Positions 48,401-62,100 of a stretch of DNA of 64,000 nt are shown here, one piece after another. The translations under genes and the position numbers were made by a program. Within the stretch, counting starts at the first letter, position 1; the number at the start of each line of letters is the position of its first letter. The stretch covers positions 30,093,900-30,157,899 of the forward strand of contig NC_083638.1 of the NCBI RefSeq assembly GCF_963576545.1. Direction: 5' to 3'. The DNA comes from Limanda limanda. Taxonomy: Eukaryota; Chordata; Actinopteri; Pleuronectiformes; Pleuronectidae. Below the pieces are notes generated by a model that was given only the letters and a program-made list of their open reading frames with translations, was not told the DNA's origin and ran no database searches.

Positions 48401-50529
48401 TTTCAGATCACTTCCTGTTCATAGCCCAGCCTCTCCCCCACCTTCTCAGTGTGTGTGTATGTGTGTGGAGGGGAGAGGCCATGACTATACAGAATCCATG
48501 CCTGTCTTCTCTTCTTGGAGGGGCTGTGGACCACCATGTAGTGTGGTCCAAGACAGCTGCTGGTTGTGGGAAATGATCCCTCTCCGCAAATGTTTCCCCT
48601 TATATCTCCGTTTGCTCCTTTAGCTTCAAAAGTCACGCATCACTTGCTTTCTGCGAGGCAAATTGGGATTGCACACGACTGGTAGCACAGTAAAAATTAT
48701 TCAAATGGAACAGCTGCATAAAGTGTAGCGTAACGTTACCACTATGCTAATTTTTATTTTAGCGCAAATAATTTACATTACAATCAAGAGCAGAATTACT
48801 TTATTTTTCCCTCACTGGCGGTGTGCTCTTTTTGAATTAGATCACTAAAACAAATGTATCATTATCGTCATATGCTTTCCTTCAATCACACATTATTTAG
48901 AAGATAAAAGCAGCAAAGAAAGAACAGGGGCTGGGTTTGTCAATGGCAGCCCTGGGCACAGACAGTTCTCTGCCTGTCACATACCTGCTGCTGCCACTTG
49001 CCTTTAGCATAAGCAAGCGTGAAATGTTTACTTGAACACATTTCTGTGGGAGAGCGTGGAATCGGAGCTGGCACAGGCTGCATAGGAGGTGCACCGATGT
49101 GACAGATAAATAAAACAGGGTGAATGAGAGAAAGACAGGGGATGAGAGAGGAGGATGCTGAAAGCGAGAGTGTCTGCGTGCATGTAAGCGTGCGCACACG
49201 ATAGTGAAAGAGCAACTGCCACTTGCCATTGTGCCCGCTCTGCAGCTGAGGTGAGTCTTCAGTGTGGGATAAATCCAACCTGATGCACCCGTCCCTGTGC
49301 CTTCAAAGCATGCAAACATTGCCATGCTGTTCATGTCACAGAACAGGCACACATTAGCTGTCAAACTCCTCTTTCATCTCACAACTTCAAAGAGGCCCAT
49401 TGATTACTCTAAGTGGCCATTACCAAACATCCAAGCCTGCCGCCTCAGTCAAAGGCAACCACTGACAAAGAAGAAGGCAAAGTCATCATGAGGCAGAATC
49501 TGAAGCTGATGGAAAGGGCAGCAAACCACAGACAAACAGAGAGAGAGGCAACAGAGTCAGGCGGCAGAATAGAAAGACCAAAGAGGAGATAATATCCCTG
49601 GCAAAATAGAAAAACAACAGCAAACAATGAAAGACAGACACTTTTGTATATTTACAAACAAGGCACTCTTGTTGAATGCGTGGTCGGAGAGTGATGTGAA
49701 CACGGGATCTGCTGGAAATGTCCCGCGGTGATAGCAGAGGACAGCGGAACAGAACTGAGCTGCTGTCTGCCGACAGACTTCAGCAGCATCTGAGTTCGAG
49801 AGATGGAGAGTAAGAAAGTGAGACTCTGGGAGAAGCCCAACTGTATTCACAGCAGAGCACTACTCACTGTCTGATGTTACACTCATTTGATACATTCTTA
49901 TCTATTCTACCTGTACTGTACACATACAAATCCAAGGTGCTTGGTTTTTGTGCAGACAGGAAATAGCATTGTGTTCACTGTAACACAGAGCATTGTTTTA
50001 AAAGGCTGACACAGATTTGGTATTTGTGTTTTTATACTCAAATACTTTGTATTCAGAAATCCATACCTTTAGATTGGAAGTACAGCAACATTTAGTGGAA
50101 AAACTCTCTCTTGAAACACAAAGAATGTTAACATATTTTTGTACACCAAGATAGGTTAAAACAAATTCAGGCTACCTTTGGCTCATTTGGTTGACGAGCA
50201 GAATTGCTATGGCTTGCTTGTCGCCCAGATCTGGCAAACAGGAGCAAATCATCCGTGTGCCATCATTCCATGTGTTATGTGGGCCAGATGACTCTGTGGC
50301 AGTGTGACAGTGTGGGCCTAATCTGGGCAGAAATCACAGGTCATCGTGCTGATTGTACACTAAAAGATTCCATGTCCTAAAGCTTCAGAGCCATTTCTAT
50401 CACTCACTGTTGGGCGTTTTCACTTCGGCGACCATATTGCCTGCTGCACATCTCCAATCTAAAATTGACAAGGAAAAGATGTGCTAGGAATTGAATTCAC
50501 ATCATATTAACAACATAAAACTGACAACT
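45409..50529. other. Gene-free sequence, with an enhancer-like patch
   Basis: 45960-46260 is non-repetitive with CACTTTAATTAAACAAATTA, several GATAA words (GTGATAAGG, AGATAAAAG, AGATAAGTAAG) and could be regulatory (confidence about 0.2). ORFs at 46992-47315 and 48897-49364 show no domain that I recognise. Confidence 0.35.
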
Positions 50530-51065
50530 TTTATAATATCTGTTGTGAAGGACCTTCTCTTTCGCTCTCCGTCGCTCTGCAAGAGGATAAACAATGCTTC
50601 CGGTCACAACACTTAACTACGGCCATTGTCAAAGCCAAGCTGTATGTAAAAAGATAAGTCTGGTAATAGCAGTGATACAGTCAACACACTGGTGGCGTGG
50701 ACACACACTCATGCAAGTCACAGCTGCAGTAGCTGTATGTGTGAACACTAATTTTCGAGTGATAACTTCAAGAGTTTCTGCAGAGTTTCTTCTCCTGTCG
50801 CCCTAGCTTTAAGCCGGCAGAAACTCTGGAGGAGCCGAGAACACAGCAGGAGATCCTTTGCAGGATTCACCTCAAGCAAGGTGATGAAGATTCTAACACG
50901 TAACAGATGCAGAAATGAAAATAACCAAGAGAAAACAAATATCTCCTCATGTAGACGAAACCAATGAACATGTAAATGGAGCTTTTGGTGAACAAAAACA
51001 GGTGATTCCGTAATGAAGAAAGTCCGGACCCAATTCTCCACTGTTCCTCTAGAGGTCACGTCTGG
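50530..51065. repeat. Probable dispersed fish repeat
   Basis: Blocks GTGAAGGACCTTCTCTTTCG, GCAGAAACTCTGGAGGAGCC and CTAACACGTAACAGATGCAG recall a dispersed teleost element. GAGTTTCTGC (50771) and GCAGAAACTC (50817) form an internal inverted pair. Borders are approximate. Confidence 0.35.
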
Positions 51066-53726
51066 AACCGACTTGCGTGACAGTGGTTGGCCCTCAGCAG
51101 TTTGATCCCAGTCCCCAAATTAACCCTGACTGTGGTGCCGTTCTCAAAGAAAGAGTGCTGACCATAGATGTACTGTATGAATGTTCGTGTAAATGGGTGA
51201 ATTACAAACACTGTAATGTAATGCATTGAATGGTCACCAAGACTAGAAAAAGTGTTGTATAAATATAGACAATTTATCAATGTGCGCATTTAGTGTCTGA
51301 TTTACAAAGTTAGCAGCTCATAACGCAGTAAGCTCCTGAACTGCATCTATGACGTGTGATTCCTATATAGTTGCTAAAATCAAGATATACATTTTAACAT
51401 AGTGATCCTGATTACAAAATATTTACTTTGGCCACAGTTCTGCTCCACCTGAAAAGATGATAATAATTACTTGGCATAGTTCACCTGCAAGATGAACAGT
51501 ATGTCTGCACTTGACACACATGATTCAACCATGCCAACAAGGTGTTTAATGTCCACTATCCACTCAAACCTATAGTCCTATAAACAGCTATAAAAATGCC
51601 AGGAAAATATGTGTGGTCTTCCAGTTGGGTTCTAATTCATCACTTCAAAACAGGGTCTAATGTCCAACTTTTAATTGGTTTAGAACAACCTGATTGTTGT
51701 TGAGTGCCACAAAATGCCAGTGATGGAACCCACATTAAGGCAACCGGTTTGCCAAGCCCATTTAGTCCATTAACTGTGGTTATATATTGACATCTGGCAT
51801 ACTGCATATACTCCTTTTTTGTTGAGTTTATAATTCCTGTCATCATGGCCAACATATTTTTGTTTACTTTATTATATTGCTGGCACACTGGTATTGCAGG
51901 TGTTATAGGGGTTGAATTGCCAGAATAAATTGCCAGTCAGTGTGGGCTGACATCACTCGAAGCCAATCCAATGAGCTCAGTTCATTCCTTTAACATGAGA
52001 ATGAGACAGTTTCTACGTACATAGGAGAGGTGAGACAGATTCTTCTGAGAGGAAACTAATGTTTCTGCCAGGGAGGTGCAAGGCCTGGATATACTGCCCC
52101 AAAAATGAACTGCCATGAGCTGATGATATTCCTTTTTATGTTGAAGTCACAGTTTTGAAAACATTGATATCTTTGTCACCATAATGTGATGGCATGTTAC
52201 ACTGCCACATATAAAATGCTTCATCAGGGAGTTGATGATGTTATCACAAATACTGCAATTACCAGAAACTAAGGTGGTAGGAAGTAATTTACAAAAACGT
52301 AATTGACCAGAAATATATATAGAGCAAAAATATAGCGCATTAACAGTACATATTATAATATGACCTAAACAACTGAAAAATATTTGTGGATGCTAGACAA
52401 GTTGAAATATCTCCAAGGTAACAGAGGGGCAGGGCTTTCCAAAAGATGCCCATCATAATCAGGTATACCTGGATGCACCGCAACATGAAGAAATCAGAAT
52501 CTCAACATGTTTGTGATGTGGAAAGTGGGTCTAAATATAATAATATGAGAGAATCTGGTCCATGATGCACAAGGTAATAGCTCTGTGCAATTCTCGGACA
52601 ATATGTTCTTTTCACTGTAGTCTGAGAAGCAAGTGTTGTTTCGTGAAAAAAAGTTGTGTGGTCTGGAGGCTGTGATGTTGGACCACAAGTCTGAGAATGA
52701 ACAAGGGTATATTCAATATTTTTGAGGTCAGTGTATGAAAGCAGATAACATCAAGATCCAAATAACAATATCACAAGACCTCAGTGTGATATCATTGTGA
52801 GATGGAGGCCTGTTGTAAAATAATACAATTGATGAGTTTTCTTCAATCACATCATTTGCCTGTGCTGCACCAAAAAGCTTTGAAAGAGCACCGATTACCA
52901 AGTAATATGTGCCTAAAGCAGGTGGAGGCATTTTGCACTCTACTGTCTAGACTTGCCACAACAATCTGCTTCACCCCCATGGCAACAAGTTACCAAACTG
53001 GTACTTGAAGCAACCAACCGGAAGCCAATACATTTCACCCTTTGCCAGTGTAAATTCATATTAGTTGCCAGCATAAAACTGGCAAGAAACATTTTTTCAG
53101 CTAAGTGCCTGAACAGCGTCGGACCAACCACCACAACTTGTCTCATGCTCATGTGTGCTGATGATGTCACATCTGCAGGCTTATTGCAGGGAAATGTTAA
53201 TGACACACAGTAATTATCTGTGTGTGTGTACAGACTGTGCAGCAACCAATCACAACGATATGCATGCGTATTGGTCATCAGAGAAACATTCAGTAAGCAG
53301 CGTGTGTGTGTGTGCGTGTCAGACATTTCCATCATTGTGGCAGGGAGGTAACACTGATTTATCTGTCGTCATTAAACTGGCGCCATTATTACTGTGCCCT
53401 GCTCTCCTATTACAGCTGAGCCAGGCCTGCAGCACAACACACACAGACACTTTACTGTACACTCTACATCTGCAAAGCCATGAGCGCTGCTTGTACAACA
53501 AACATGCAGGTTTGGGTCACATTATTTTGAAATGTAGTAAGCTACTAATCTTCTGCAAAGGTTCGGTTGAATCATGAAGAGCCTACACACCTGGTTTGCG
53601 TTCCTGGCTTGAAAGCATCTACATCACCAATACAACAGATGCCATCATTACCATGGCTATACAGCAATGCTTACAGCTGATCAGGAAGATTCTTGATACG
53701 GCACATGACTTACACCTATAAGCAGT
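51066..53726. other. Gene-free sequence
   Basis: No gene or repeat is recognised. A short (GT)n lies near 53300-53316. Confidence 0.4.
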
Positions 53727-53880
53727 TGGGCAATCACAAAAGAGTGGGTCAGCTGACCAATCAGGACAGACTGGGCTTTTTGGAGGCACCAAGTGCAAAA
53801 AGGGAGCATGAGGCAATGCAGCACTGTATGGTAAAGACACCATGCAAAATGTAACTGCCTGAAATATGGGAATGTTAAAT
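53727..53880. repeat. Fragment related to the MITE-like repeat at 6345
   Basis: Carries GACCAATCAGGACAGACTGG followed by GCTTTTTGGAGG, matching the internal block of the repeat at 6345-6760. Both ends are missing. Confidence 0.45.
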
Positions 53881-55819
53881 ATCCCTGTTTAGGGCGAGGG
53901 AAAACCTGGCAAATAAATAAAAACTATGGGTTAGCAATAGTTAGCAAGAAAGTTCTGTTTAACCTTTGTGCAAATATGGTGAACTGACCCTTTCAGCCCA
54001 GATCCTCAAAAATCCATAGATTCGAGCTACAGCAAAGTGCGCCCACTTTGTAGATTTCCCTTCTTGCCGTTGCTGTAGAGGCCATTAATGTCCACATAAA
54101 AACACCCCCCACACTCACACACACACACACAATGCACACAATGGTTATCCACACATTCCCTCTGCTACTGCACTAGCCCAAACAGATCATTACCGCTTTC
54201 TTTCGTTCAGTCTTTATATGTTGTATGTGTAAGACCTCAGAGGCAGATGGTGCTACCATGCAGGCATCTATATGTTTTATATTCCTACCCGCTCAGACTC
54301 AGAGGATTGGGATGCAAAAAATCTTGTAAAATGGGGAAAAAAAAGGATGAACGGATAGAGCCAATAACATAATCATTTGGAACACCTGCAAAGTTGCATA
54401 TGGGTAATTTCAGGCTGACGCTTCGTCAGTTGCGAGGCCCCACCCACCCATATGGAGCGCTGGAGCAGAGGGGGACACCGTCACTCATCCTTTCTCTCTT
54501 TCTGCCCCACACACCCACAACCACTACAAGCTGCCACACAGGAGTTGTGTGTGTGCTTGCCTCGCTGGTCAACAGCTTTTCTTTGATACAGAAAAGTATT
54601 ACAAATAGATCAAATACTGGACAGTATGTTTTGAAGTCATTCTGAAGGCTAACACCAAAAGAGCACCACAAACACTCAAATGATTCCCCACTCACACTTA
54701 CTCCTTTAAAAACTAAATTTGAGATATCACTCAGTCAGTCCAGAGACAACAAGGTACCAACTGCATTCTTAGCCAACACCATTCATCGTCCATGCTGTAC
54801 GTTTATAGGAATGCTCACACAGCTTTTGTCCCATTTCAGTGAGTATTGATAACCAGGTAGACAGAGCATTAGCTGGCACATGGCAATCAGGCAACTTTGA
54901 GTTTCTGAGGCCATGGCATTACCATCAGTGGATTCGAGTGAACGACCTGGCAGAGTCTGGTTGAGTTTAGCTGCAGCAGGTTTAGAGATGAATCAGGGAC
55001 AAATGGGAGAAAAACTGCAGAAAAAGAAGAAACAATTGGAACGAAGACTTGATTCAAGCAACAACCACAATAAAAATGTCAGCGCACAGATTGATATATT
55101 CATGATTTATTGATTGGAAAAATCATTAAAAAAACAGCTATTATTTTTGTCTTGGCCTGCCCTGGTACAGGGGCGTTGACTCAGTTCTATTGCTGTACAA
55201 GAAGTCATATTTTATTATCTGTCTGCACAAAATGGGCATAATTTATGAGTGAAGGTTCAAGTCTATTACTGATTAATATGGTCAGTCGTCTGTTAGCTTG
55301 CTGGCTGCCAAGATTTGAGGCTTTCTAAAAAGACAGGCTGCGCAGCTCCTCATTTGTTGTATGAACGTTATACAAAAAAGATGTGGATGTTTTCAGAGGT
55401 GCTGCATGCATACGTTTTGCCAGCTTGATACAATCAATGCATTAAAATTACACATGTTATCCAAGTTGCTGTTGGGTGAGTAAGCCATCACACTGCTGGT
55501 TCTAACAGCTCTATTTAGTCAAATATAGGTCATCCGTGTAAACACGGATGACTGAAAAACACTGTTGGGGAACTTCCAGTGAAAATATGTGGAAGGATCT
55601 TCGGCATCTGAAAAAATGAATGCTAAATAGTCATTATTGTTTTTATTTTGGAAAGGGGAACAAGCTATGTTTTGGCCAACATATTACTTTCAGTCACAAA
55701 AAATAAAGAACTGATGAATAATTTACCAATTTGGAATTTTTTGTAGACTGACACCAATTCAAGGGCTCCCTTGAAGCTCCCTTAGCTGTGAGGTTGAGAT
55801 GAAACCTGATACTCAAGGC
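53881..55819. other. Gene-free sequence
   Basis: Contains a short perfect palindrome at 55529-55552 and a short CA run near 54115-54132. No gene is recognised. Confidence 0.4.
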
Positions 55820-56500
55820 TCCAGTATGCTAGTCCGACTCCGTGGCGCGGGTGGACGCGCGGATCCCCCGGACTCTTTTTAATCCATGCTTGTCCGACGA
55901 CTGTACGTCAAACAGTAGGTGGCGCAACGGGAGACGAGCTTAGAGAAGCCTATCTCTATGTGCGCGTTTGTTTATTTACCTCCTCCCGGCTTTCCTCACA
56001 CACAGTGAACGATGGCAACTAACAGAACTAAATAAAGTGACACACAGCGGGTCAAAATGCTGATGTTATCGTTTCTTATCGCAGCGGTTCCTCGGTATTT
56101 TTTCCGAACTGTGTTGCTAATTCCACGGCTTGAAGCAACACAGAGGCAGCTAGCTTCCCCCCCAGCTTCCAGACACAGTCAGCAGGGACTCCCGATACTA
56201 ACTACTACCCAGTGTTTGCTTCTAACCTGACGGTGTTTGAGAAACAGTGTCATGATAGAAGTGGAATTAAAGTCGGACAGCGGGTTTTTGCGCTGTTACC
56301 ACCGCAGTTAGCATGGTGTCGTTCTGAAATGCTGTCGTAAGCGGACCAATCACAGCCAAGGGCTATCCGCAGGCTCTTCGCCATGCCGAAGGAGAGTTTG
56401 AAAAATCAGAGGTGCACGAAAAGCTCTCCGAGGTGCTCAGAGACGGCTTTCCTTTGTCTGTTTCAGTCCATGTCAGTCAAAACGGAGAAGCATATATCGG
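55820..56500. other. CpG-rich block: dispersed element or CpG island
   Basis: It is clearly richer in G, C and CpG than its flanks, starting CTAGTCCGACTCCGTGGCGC and including GTGGACGCGCGGATCC. It could be an unidentified non-autonomous transposon or, less likely, a promoter-associated CpG island. The first ATG in the block (56012) gives only a 7-codon frame and no gene can be supported. Confidence 0.35.
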
Positions 56501-56604
56501 CCTTTAGTTATTGGCCGTTTACCCTACACCATTTCCTCGTTGAAAAAATATTTGTCACCAAATCACAATGACTTTTGTTTGTACCCAAATTATTCTATTT
56601 CCTA

Positions 56605-56692
56605 CACTGCTGCCTCATGGTTGGCTGATTGGATAACTTCACGAATAAGCAGGTCAACATGTGTTCTTAATAAAGTGATTGCTGAGTGTATG
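56605..56692. repeat. Solo terminus of the Tc1 family also present at 3580
   Basis: GGTTGGCTGATTGGATAACT, AATAAGCAGGTCAACATGTG and TTAATAAAGTGATTGCTGAG match, as complement, the left end of the relic at 3580 (CCAATCAGCC). They also match the usual ...AATAAAGTG...GAGTGTA terminus. Only the terminus is present. Confidence 0.6.
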
Positions 56693-58734
56693 TGAATAAC
56701 GTTGAGTTGCAATTTATTATCATTGCCACTAGACGTAAGTAAAGAGCAAGATATTACAGCTAGAGATGTTTTTCAAATATATAAAAGTTTTACTGCAAAA
56801 CTGATACACAGTGTGAGGTTTGTCAAACACACAAGAACACTCACAGTCCCACATAGAAACATCATTGTTGACTCACCATGTATCGGTCCACTTGGGCTAG
56901 ACATGCAACACAGTGGCACATGTCAGCTGATTAGTGGATCATTGCAGTGTCAAGACGATGTATTTTTATACTCCTTTTTGGGGTATATGCGATGCAGGAC
57001 CCTGCTGCTCACAGACCACTGACAGGTGTAACAGTCAAGGACAGTGCTGTCACTTCACATTAACTGACACATATATCCGGATAGGTTGTGATTCTCTGAT
57101 TCTCTATCCAGGCAGACATAAATCCAACAAGATGAGCACTATCTGTCTTCTTTTTAATACGAATGCAGCCCAAGCTACCTGTCGAATACTACAAGTTATT
57201 AAAAAGACCTTCCGCTATATATACATGATACGCAATAGGTGTTCACACTGGAACACTGAAAAGGCCTACAGCTGGAAATGCTGACATGCACATTCCTGTC
57301 GTTCTTAATGCAACCAGATGTTTACAGTACATACTGTATATGTATCAGACAACTATTCTAAGCATGTTCACAGGCCATGAGTTCGTAATGTGGTACCATT
57401 CTCTTTACCAGGAATCAAATACAGTTGATCTTAGGATGAAAGGATTTCACATCTATAATTATATGTACAAACAGAAAAACTGCTAACACATCCCTTTATA
57501 TATATTAAGTAAGGTGATTCTTTTTTATGTGCACCAGCAGTGTGCCATACTATGGCATGTACTTCATCACCGCTTTGCATATTAGTGCTTTCTCCACCAA
57601 TACCTAGTCAATTAATAAAATAACAAACCGTAATTTACCGATTATGGAGCATCCAGCGGTACACCAATAACGTTTGAACAGCTGTAATTATGTCCGACCA
57701 TGACAAACTGCTATGGCCTGTGTCATTAATCCATCAATTGTACCCATAGATCATCAAAGAGGGGACATCTCTACCATCTTGATTAATATCAAATAAATCC
57801 TCAAGGATTTAAGTTGTGTATTTTACTGCTGAGTCTGAGATTACATGGTTTAAATTAACCGAATATTAACAAAGGAAAATAAAATCATTCCAAAGGGATA
57901 AGAATGCTCAACAAAATCAAAATAAATGTTAAAATATTTGATTGATAGTTTAAAAATCCAGACAATCTGTGCTAATTATTTCATTTACTGGTGAGCAATA
58001 ATCATAACTACAGCTGAGGCTGACATTCTAGGACTTCATCAGTTTTGACAGAATGGGGTCATACATCTAAATGTTGACCCCCTGATAGTACTAGATGGGA
58101 AAATTAAGATATTGTTATAGTTGTAACAGATCTTCCTGAGGAAGAAAGGGTAAAAGAAGACTATTCTCTCTAAGAATGGTGTGACAAGTCAGGAAGATTC
58201 ATCCTGTGAGAACAATGGGTGTTTGTATAAATGTTTACAGCAATCACTTTGTAGATAACAGGAGGTAACACAGTTTTCTCTTCTGAAAGGAGGTGTAACT
58301 GCTTGTTAAATGTAAATTTTTAACACATCTCAAATGGTGTTCTTTTCAAATCCATTGCACTGTGGTGGAGGGGGAAAAAAAGGGAAGTAAAAACCAAGGC
58401 AAATAATCCTCTGCTAATGAGGTTATGATTGATCCAGCATTTATGTTTTTACTTTGTCCGTCTATCCTGTCTGTTATCAGGATATTGCAAAAACTACTGT
58501 ATGGGTTATCACCAAATTGGAAGGTGGAAGGATGCGGTACAGGCCACGGTGTGGATCACTTTCTCTGCAACATTTTCCACAGAATTCGCCAGTGGATGTG
58601 TACACGCACATTGGTCACTATTGTGTGCAACATATTCTGAGTGTAAGGTGCACGGACTATAGAGTAAAAGACGTGTTTTCTCGTGGGAGAGAACTGCAAT
58701 GCATGCCACCCGCAGGTGCGCACACAACTGCAGC
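56693..58734. other. Gene-free sequence
   Basis: No gene or repeat is recognised. ORFs near 56702-57284 lack recognisable domains. Confidence 0.4.
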
Positions 58735-59135
58735 TTGAAGGGATAGTTCACTGATACTTTCCTCATTGTCTACTCACCACTATGCCGATGAAGGGGTAGG
58801 TGAAGTGGTTGAGTCCACAAAACACGTAATTTACACCATGTTTTAATCCTTAATGTCCTCTGATATTCTCGTCTGGAGCCGTGTTCATGTTCCCACGCAC
58901 AAACTGCAGACAAGTGCTCACCCACGGTAGCATTGCTACTTCTGCTAGCAACACTACCTCCAGTAGCAGATATTTAGGCTTAAAACTTGATTTAAATGAC
59001 GCCAATTCAAGTAGAATTTGAATGGCAGGGCTTGCGGACACTTGGATGACACCACAGGGTATGGAGCTCCCTTCTAGTTGTATATTCACTGATATCACTA
59101 AATGCAAGTGTGAATAGAATATGCCTTTTTTTTTC
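58735..59135. repeat. Dispersed fish repeat (GGGATAGTTCAC family)
   Basis: It begins GAAGGGATAGTTCACTGATA, includes CTCACCACTATGCCGATGAA and GGTGAAGTGGTTGAGTCCAC, and ends near AATGCAAGTGTGAATAGAAT. These blocks match a dispersed teleost element that I recognise. The middle is shortened compared with my memory of the consensus. Confidence 0.6.
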
Positions 59136-62100
59136 AAAACAAAATGTATATAAATATAATATATATATATAAATACATTTGAATTTTCTTCTGGTAGCAA
59201 CACTGTATGGGCTTCAGAAGAAAATACATGTTCTACAGTCTTTATATAGAGAGTTGAATCGAGGATTCAAATGTTTTGAATTCTGTTAAAAGTCTTACAA
59301 AATGTTGGTATATATTTCAGTTCATGAATACCAACACTTTTGCAGCACACCAAGAGTCTTGCTTATATTTATTTCATACTTTAAAAAGGCTATATGTGTA
59401 GTGAATTTCACCATTTGTGTGTGTTTAACAGTAGAAAAGCTTTGTCTGTATAACAGTATAAATCTGATGGATAACTGATGTTTTCCTACATGGTTTAGCT
59501 TTTGCTTTATCACTGTCCAGTGCCCAGTGGCTGCAGTAATTAGAAAGGCTGGGACATGCAATTGCAATGTCCTGCTAAAGCCCCGATCACCAATAACAGC
59601 ATTTATTGTTTTCTAATCAGCAGCCCTTTGGCTGCTCCGATCACTCAGTAAATAATGGAGATGTCAATATTGTCCCGGTCCTGTGACTCTGGAGCCCACT
59701 CACGCCCCCGCCCTCACTCACTTACTTGCTCCCCCTGCTCTCGCTCACCACTATAAGGCAGCCTCATTAATCACACATTACGTTTGAGGACCGTTCAAAC
59801 TATGAAGCGTTGAAAACATGCACACACAGATGCACACGAGCATGTACAAATGCCGAAAAAGCATTTACGTGTTTACAAAAAAACAACGACACAAATGTGT
59901 GCAAAAAAGTCACACAAACAACACACATACACCTTATTTTTTTCACACCCCACCTCCTCCCTCCATACATTAGTGGTCAAGCAGCCAAAATGTCGTGTTG
60001 TCAGTGAGGCAGCTCCATTGATTAGCACTTCTGGCTTCTGCTCTGGCCCAGGAATTACCCCTCTAATCTTGTAGTGAGTTATTTGCTGGAGACCAATCAG
60101 CCTGATCAGACGAATTACCCTCGTTGTAACTGCCTGGACGCCTGAAGAAATCCAGGAGCACACAGACATGCACGGGAGCAGAGATCGGACGGCCTCACAC
60201 GTCCAAATACACATGTGAAGGAAAAACATTTATATTTGAACTCAAATCCTCCCTCCTACATTGTGACCTCTTAAATCATCTGCATAAACACGTGTATGCA
60301 CACACTGCAGGATGCACCCATCACTGGTCTCTATGATCCACGACCTATCAAACCACAGCGTCTATTAATACAGCTGCTCATATAATACTACATTTCATAA
60401 GGCCAGTCTCTCTCAGTCATTTACTGCTCACTTCTGATCACAACTGCAACTTTAAAGCAATTACATTAGAGGAAATACCACTTGATTCAGCAAATACAAT
60501 TACACTGTACACTATACTTTATCATGGCCTTTCAACTCCTCCTACTGCTACTGCTGCGGCTTTGTTCTCCTTAATTGGCCACAGAAACACATGAAATATG
60601 CTACATGTTAACATGGTCTAAAGTGATTTGTCAGGCAGTCGCACTACTTCACAAGCTTAATGGGATTTAGGGTTGAGAATAAACTGGTGTTAAGGCCTGA
60701 GCAGCATTCCAATTGGCATAGGTGTTTGTGTGTGTTTGCGTGCGTGTGTGTATAAAAGTTTATGTTTATGTGTCTTTCTCAATCTGTGCATAATTATTCA
60801 TGATCGCTTCATCACTAACTGAGTAGAATACAGAAATATTAGCATGTCGAAAAAAAACGAAATAAAATTGAATTCAATATAATTTAAAAAAACATACTCC
60901 GTTTAATTTTTCTACACAAACACTCCTTTTTCTACTCACACCCAATGTTCCTCTTCTTCTTCCTTCACCTCCTCCTCCTCTCTCATTCTGGAGGGGAAAC
61001 AGCAGTGGCGACAGGCGAAGCAGAAACCCATTTTTCAGTTTAAATGCCAAGTGGTTATGTAGCATAATATTCAGTCAGAAATTAACCATCTCTCCCCTGC
61101 AGCCTGTCAAGAAATAGAGACTGAGAGCAGCGACTGAGGCTGAAGGGGGTGCAGATTTCTCTGCAGAGTTTCTGCAGAGACGACTTCAGTCTTATTACAT
61201 CTGAACTACAAAGGCTAAGGCCTGTAGCTCTTAGGGCCAGGAGATCACAACTTTTGCTTTGTATTTGTGCAGCAGAGGTTTCAATTGTACAAGTCTAGTA
61301 AAATAAATTTGTCAAAATGCACTTCAATAGCAAAGCTCTGTAAAGACAGGGGGACTCTTCTAGTTTGCTTGTAATCTAGAATCCAGCTTGTCCTGGAGCA
61401 GCTGATCAGGGATTTGAAATGTAAAATTCAAGTTTCTGTTTGAACAGAGCAACAGAGCAACTCTTTCCTCTCATTGAAACCACAGTAAAAAAAAATAAAC
61501 TTGTGAAAAGGTTATAGTTGGCCATATTTTCTCTCATAATAAGACAACATGAAAATATAACATCCTTCCTCAGAGGAGCATGCCCCTTCGTGTCTGCCCA
61601 GGAAACCCTGCGCCACATTTAGGGCCTTTGGTTCCTTGGGACCAGGAATGGGATCGATAGGGGCTTTCAGAAGCGGCTCCTCCATCCATTCCCTTGCGTT
61701 AACGACAGCCATAACTCACAGGGCTGGCAGGAGGGAAGCATATATATATAAATTTCACCCCCAGAGCTGTGACCTTTCAGCTTTCTGTCTGACAGCTCCT
61801 ACAGAAAAAGGTGTCAATTAATGACATTTAGAAAATTCTGTATCACTCCCAATAAGTCTGAAGCTTTTTACAGGAACTCTTCTATTGACATTGAAGACTC
61901 ATGCGGGTTCTGGTGAAGGAGGGAAGGAGGGAGGGGAAGGGTGAGAGAGAGAGAGGGACTACAACCCATCATTAATGTCTCTTGGTTTCCATATCATCAT
62001 TTTGAGCTCAGGGTGGTATGAAGGGCATACATCATTCTGATTGTCCTGAGAATGATCTATTAGTCTTCACAGATTTCTTTGTCCAATCTCTCTTGGGTGC

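Noticed and set aside
48897..49364. 155-codon minus-strand ORF
   Set aside because: No known domain, overlapping ORFs in other frames and no splice or promoter support.
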